From contig USGG01000065.1 in the NCBI GenBank assembly GCA_900554215.1, positions 1 to 9,654 on the forward strand: a stretch of DNA of 9,654 bases. Direction: 5' to 3'. The notes beneath the pieces were generated by a model. It ran no database searches. It was not told the origin of the DNA and saw only the letters and a program-made list of their open reading frames with translations. The position numbers were made by a program, and so were the translations under genes. This document shows positions 6,462 through 9,654 of this stretch, one piece after another (the first letter of the stretch is position 1; every line of letters starts with the position of its first letter). The stretch is from an uncultured Megasphaera sp. GTDB taxonomy: Bacteria > Bacillota > Negativicutes > Veillonellales > Megasphaeraceae.

Positions 6462-7382
6462 ATGAATGCAATCGAAGCGGCGGTCTCCAGAGCCCACCGA
6501 AGCGAGAAAGCAGCCCGGACCTTCATTACAGTATGCGGCATCGGTATGGCACTGGTGCCGTTTCTCATTGGGGCCTTTCTCTTCATAAAAGGTACGGATA
6601 CCTTTTTCCTGTTTGGCCATGGCGTCGGCGAGTTCTTATTCTCCGGCGAATGGAATCCGAGCGATACGGCAGAAGGCGGCGGCCAGGTCGGCGCGGCTAA
6701 GTTCCTGGCCGGTTCCCTCGTGACCTGCTTGTTGGCGCTGATTATTACGCTGCCCTTGAGTATTTCGTCGGCAATCTTCATGACGGAAATCGCGTCTCCG
6801 CGGACGCGCCGCCTGATTCAGCCGGCTATCGAATTGTTTACGGGGATTCCTTCCGTTGTCTACGGCTTCGTAGGCATGACGGTATTGATTCCCTTCCTGC
6901 GCAGCATTTTCCCCATGCCCTTCGGGTTTTCCGTATTGGCGGCGGGCATCGTGCTGGCTATCATGATTTTCCCGACGATTACGACCATGGCGGCCGATGC
7001 CATGGCGGCGGTGCCGAAGGCTTGGCGTGAAGCTTCGTACGGCCTCGGCGCTACGCGGTGGGAAACGATCGCTCACGTCGTGCTTCCTGCGGCTAAGGGC
7101 GGCATTTTTACCGGCATTATCCTCGGCCTGGCCCGCGCCCTCGGCGAAGCCCTGGCAGTAGCCATGGTTATCGGCCAGATGAAGGTTTTCCCGACGTCGC
7201 TGTTCCTGCCGGCCAGCACCTTGACGACGGCTATTTCTGCCGACATGGGCGGGGCTATGGAAGGCGGCGAATACAGTGCGGCCTTGTGGACGATGGCCCT
7301 CATCCTGTTCCTCTTGTCCTTCCTGTTTATTTTCCTGATTCATCAGCTCAATGCAGCTTCCAGCTTAAAAGGAGGCAAATAA
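6462..7382 (+). CDS. pstC: Phosphate ABC transporter permease PstC
   Basis: One of the two channel subunits of the high-affinity phosphate importer in the cytoplasmic membrane. It has 306 residues, the usual length, with about six hydrophobic segments (~23-43, 82-108, 124-147, 154-176, 213-236, 272-295). The cytoplasmic EAA loop that contacts PstB is clear at 190-209: EASYGLGATRWETIAHVVLP. The motif GLARALGEALAVAMVIG (222-238), typical of PstC, follows. ATG 6462 has GGAGGG at 6450-6455 at a good distance. The gap from pstS is 18 bases with no hairpin, so the two are co-transcribed. The pstA ribosome binding site lies within the final codons of this gene. Confidence 0.95.
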   Translation: MNAIEAAVSRAHRSEKAARTFITVCGIGMALVPFLIGAFLFIKGTDTFFLFGHGVGEFLFSGEWNPSDTAEGGGQVGAAKFLAGSLVTCLLALIITLPLSISSAIFMTEIASPRTRRLIQPAIELFTGIPSVVYGFVGMTVLIPFLRSIFPMPFGFSVLAAGIVLAIMIFPTITTMAADAMAAVPKAWREASYGLGATRWETIAHVVLPAAKGGIFTGIILGLARALGEALAVAMVIGQMKVFPTSLFLPASTLTTAISADMGGAMEGGEYSAALWTMALILFLLSFLFIFLIHQLNAASSLKGGK

Positions 7383-7386
7383 CTAT

Positions 7387-8265
7387 ATGATTAGCGTACA
7401 GTCCAAAAAAAGAATGGACAACATCATGACCAGCCTGTTTCTGTGCGGCGCCGGCTTCGCCGTCGTACTGCTCGTGGCCTTCGTTGGCTTTGTCATCGTC
7501 GAAGGCTTCAGCGGCATGACGCCGGAAATGCTGTCCTTTACGGGAAGCGGCATGGGCAACATGTTCTTTAATACATTGTACTTGGTATTCCTGGCGCTGA
7601 TTGCCAGTACCATTACGGGCATTCCCGCCGGCATCTATCTGGCTGAATATGCAAAAAAAGGCCGCATTACCCATTGGGTACGAATGGCCGTTGAAACCTT
7701 GGCGTCTCTGCCGTCCATCGTCGTCGGCTTGTTCGGCTACTTGGTGTTTATCGTCATGACCGGTTCGCAGTGGAACCTCTTTGCCGGTTCTCTGGCCGTA
7801 TCTATCTTAACCTTGCCTCTCGTTACGTCCGTAACGGAAGAAGCGCTGCGCAATTTGCCTGACAGCTATCGTCAGGGCAGCCTCGGCCTGGGTGCATCCC
7901 ATTGGCAGACGATTTGGCGCGTGCTTCTGCCGGCTTGCTTCCCCCGCATCATGACCGGCCTTATCATGGCTGCCGGCCGCGGCTTCGGCGAAGCCGCCGC
8001 CCTGATGTTTACTGCCGGTATGTCGACGGATATTAACTGGTCCAACTGGGATATTACGTCTACGTCTTGTCCCCTGAACCCCTTCCGTCCCGGCGAAACC
8101 CTGGCCCTGCACATCTGGGCCCTGCGGACGGAAGCCCTTCATGCCGATGCGGCTCAGCAGGCCGCCGCGTCTTCGGCTATTTTGATGATTCTCGTCGTAT
8201 CGTTCAGCTTGGCTGCGCGGTATATGAGTTGGCGTATTGATAAGAAAATGGGAGGAAATAAATAA
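7387..8265 (+). CDS. pstA: Phosphate ABC transporter permease PstA
   Basis: Second channel subunit, pairing with PstC in the membrane. It has 292 residues with about six hydrophobic segments (~16-39, 60-85, 103-125, 130-148, 186-210, 260-280). The EAA loop at ~162-182 reads RQGSLGLGASHWQTIWRVLLP, keeping the invariant glycine and LP although the EAA triplet itself is replaced. The GRGFGEAAALMFTAG stretch (197-211) is characteristic of PstA. ATG 7387 lies 4 bases after the pstC stop, and AAAAGGAGG (7367-7375) is slightly distant at 11 bases. A later in-frame ATG at 7414 is possible but lacks a better site. The stop overlaps the pstB start by one base (TAATG). Confidence 0.95.
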   Translation: MISVQSKKRMDNIMTSLFLCGAGFAVVLLVAFVGFVIVEGFSGMTPEMLSFTGSGMGNMFFNTLYLVFLALIASTITGIPAGIYLAEYAKKGRITHWVRMAVETLASLPSIVVGLFGYLVFIVMTGSQWNLFAGSLAVSILTLPLVTSVTEEALRNLPDSYRQGSLGLGASHWQTIWRVLLPACFPRIMTGLIMAAGRGFGEAAALMFTAGMSTDINWSNWDITSTSCPLNPFRPGETLALHIWALRTEALHADAAQQAAASSAILMILVVSFSLAARYMSWRIDKKMGGNK

Positions 8266-9125
8266 TGGCAGAATTGACGACAACCTTGTCCGGTTACGGC
8301 GCAGCGCAGCAGAAAGAAGCTTCGCAGGATGTTGTAACTACTCGTGAGTTGGAAAAAGAAAGCGCGAAATTGACGGAAGCAACCTTTGACGTAACGGGAT
8401 TGGATTTATTCTATGACCAGACGCAGGCGCTGAAGGATATTTCCATGAAGATAAATAAAAACGAAATTACGGCCTTCATCGGGCCGTCGGGCTGCGGCAA
8501 ATCGACGTTCCTCAAGACGCTGAACCGCATGAACGACTGGGTAGAAGGCTGCCGCATTACGGGCAAGGTCCTCTTTGAAGGCAAGGATATCTTCAAGGAA
8601 GTCGATCCCCTGGCTTTGCGGTACCGCGTAGGCATGGTATTCCAGCAGCCGACGCCGTTCCCGAAGAGCGTCTTTGAAAACGTCGCGTACGGCCCGCGCA
8701 TCCAGGGCATCAACAACAAAAAGCAGCTCGAAGAAATCGTAGAAAAGAGCCTGCGCGCCGCTGCTTGCTGGGATGAAATGAAAGACCGTCTCCATAAGAG
8801 CGCTTTAGGATTATCCGGCGGCCAGCAGCAGCGTCTGTGCATCGCCCGCACCTTGGCGGCCAATCCGTCAGTTATCCTCATGGACGAACCGACGTCGGCT
8901 CTGGACCCGATTTCTACGCAGAAAATCGAAGACCTGGCCTTGGAATTGAAGGAAAAATATACCATCGTCATCGTAACGCACAGCATGCAGCAGGCCCGTC
9001 GTATTTCCGACAAGACGGCCTTCTTCCTCTTGGGCGAGTTGATCGAATACAACAACACGGTCGACATGTTTACCAATCCGTCGAATCCGAAAACAGAAGA
9101 ATACATCACGGGCCGCTTCGGCTAA
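8265..9125 (+). CDS. pstB: Phosphate ABC transporter ATP-binding protein PstB
   Basis: Cytoplasmic ATPase that drives phosphate import through PstCA. All ABC motifs are intact: Walker A GPSGCGKST (73-81), Q-loop VFQQPTPFPKS (125-135, the PstB-specific form), signature LSGGQQQR (183-190), Walker B VILMDEPTSALD (203-214) and the H-loop histidine H239. The ATPase core begins near residue 41 (FDVTGLDLFY), so about 40 residues precede it. This makes the protein 286 residues, against roughly 250-260 for many PstB proteins. The extension is polar and charged, with no signal or membrane segment. ATG 8265 is supported by GGGAGG at 8250-8255 and by the one-base overlap with pstA. There is no other ATG in this frame before residue 61, which lies inside the core. 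Confidence 0.96.
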   Translation: MAELTTTLSGYGAAQQKEASQDVVTTRELEKESAKLTEATFDVTGLDLFYDQTQALKDISMKINKNEITAFIGPSGCGKSTFLKTLNRMNDWVEGCRITGKVLFEGKDIFKEVDPLALRYRVGMVFQQPTPFPKSVFENVAYGPRIQGINNKKQLEEIVEKSLRAAACWDEMKDRLHKSALGLSGGQQQRLCIARTLAANPSVILMDEPTSALDPISTQKIEDLALELKEKYTIVIVTHSMQQARRISDKTAFFLLGELIEYNNTVDMFTNPSNPKTEEYITGRFG

Positions 9126-9138
9126 TAGGGGGTTAAGC

Positions 9139-9654
9139 ATGTTACAAACATATGAAAATTCTATGAAGGCGCTGAACCAGGAGCTGTCTGCCCTGGGGCT
9201 CAGCATTGAGGCCGCCATCGACAAGACGTGGAAGGTCTTGGAAACCTTTGACGTCGAATTGGCCGACGAAGTGTATAACGGCGATACGGAAATCGATGAA
9301 AAGGTACGGGAATGCATGCGCATGGACTTGACCATCAGCATGACCCAGAGTCCTGTAGCCGCCGATTGGCGCAGCCTCATGGCCACGCTGAAGATTTTGT
9401 CCGACTTGGAACGCATTGCCGACCACTGCGCGGATATTTGCCGGTACGTCCATCTGCTGGCCGATACGGGCCATCCCATCGCGCCGCCGCCGGGACTGCG
9501 GGAAATGTACGGCGTCATGTCGTCCATGGTCAGCGACGTCCTCGATTTCTACAAAGGCAAGGACAGCTCTCAGGCCGAGCTGATGAAGGATAAGGACGAC
9601 GTTGTCGACGTAGCCTTTACCCATCTGATGGAAGAAATTTCCGAACAGATGAAC
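9139..9654 (+). CDS. phoU: Phosphate signalling protein PhoU, 3' end outside the window
   Basis: Cytoplasmic helical protein expected to couple the Pst transporter to PhoR and hold the Pho response off when phosphate is plentiful. 172 codons are visible out of roughly 215-225 usual for the family, and the frame runs open through the right edge. The two-repeat PhoU pattern is apparent: the first repeat has NGDTEIDEKVRE (47-58), SPVAADWRSLMATLKILSDLERIADHCADI (71-100) with the metal-binding E/D-R-x-x-D element (E91, R92, D95); the second begins near 120 with MYGVMSSMVSDVLDFY and KDKDDVVDVAF (150-160). The commoner DLERIGDHA is DLERIADHC here, a mild variation. ATG 9139 has AGGGGG (9127-9132) six bases upstream and lies 13 bases after the pstB stop, so it is the fifth gene of the operon. 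Confidence 0.93.
   Translation, partial: MLQTYENSMKALNQELSALGLSIEAAIDKTWKVLETFDVELADEVYNGDTEIDEKVRECMRMDLTISMTQSPVAADWRSLMATLKILSDLERIADHCADICRYVHLLADTGHPIAPPPGLREMYGVMSSMVSDVLDFYKGKDSSQAELMKDKDDVVDVAFTHLMEEISEQMN

Noticed and set aside
6636..7343. Long minus-strand open frame opposite pstC (and similar ones opposite pstB, phoR and pstS)
   Set aside because: The products are low-complexity and rich in Arg, Gln, His or Gly without recognisable domains, and they mirror the codon bias of well-supported plus-strand genes. They are shadows.

Overview
This window is an ordinary chromosomal stretch from a Gram-negative-type (diderm) Firmicute, most likely a member of the Negativicutes; a Megasphaera-like organism would fit. 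The reasons are the C-terminal part of an outer-membrane LptD-type protein, strong Firmicutes-style Shine-Dalgarno sequences (AAGGAG, GGAGG), TTTACA-type Pho boxes like those of Bacillus, and a nickel-dependent lactate racemase homologue, an enzyme expected in lactate-fermenting rumen and gut Negativicutes. The taxon is inferred from gene content and not proven. All genes are on the plus strand. Almost all of the sequence is coding, and only two intergenic gaps exceed 100 bases.

Layout: (1) 3-1475 is the 3' part of an LptD/OstA-like gene, ended by a strong rho-independent terminator (1485-1524). (2) 1621-5361 is a compact three-gene unit: a PhoB/PhoP-type response regulator, its PhoR-type sensor kinase (ATGA overlap) and a LarA-family lactate racemase that begins 10 bases after the kinase stop. 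It is preceded by candidate sigma-A promoters and closed by a second terminator (5361-5387). (3) 5388-5561 is a regulatory region with a cluster of TTTACA-like hexamers just upstream of an extended -10, matching a Pho-regulated promoter. (4) 5562 to the window end is the phosphate operon pstS-pstC-pstA-pstB-phoU, tightly packed, with phoU cut by the window edge.

Functionally, PstS (lipoprotein), PstC and PstA (membrane channel) and PstB (ATPase) form the high-affinity phosphate ABC importer. PhoU is expected to couple transporter state to the PhoR kinase. PhoR phosphorylates the response regulator, which would bind the hexamer array upstream of pstS when phosphate is scarce. The most unusual feature is larA placed as the last gene of the apparent phoBR transcription unit, which may link lactate metabolism to phosphate signalling or may be only positional. 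I found no mobile element, CRISPR array, RNA gene or clearly new multi-gene system in this window.
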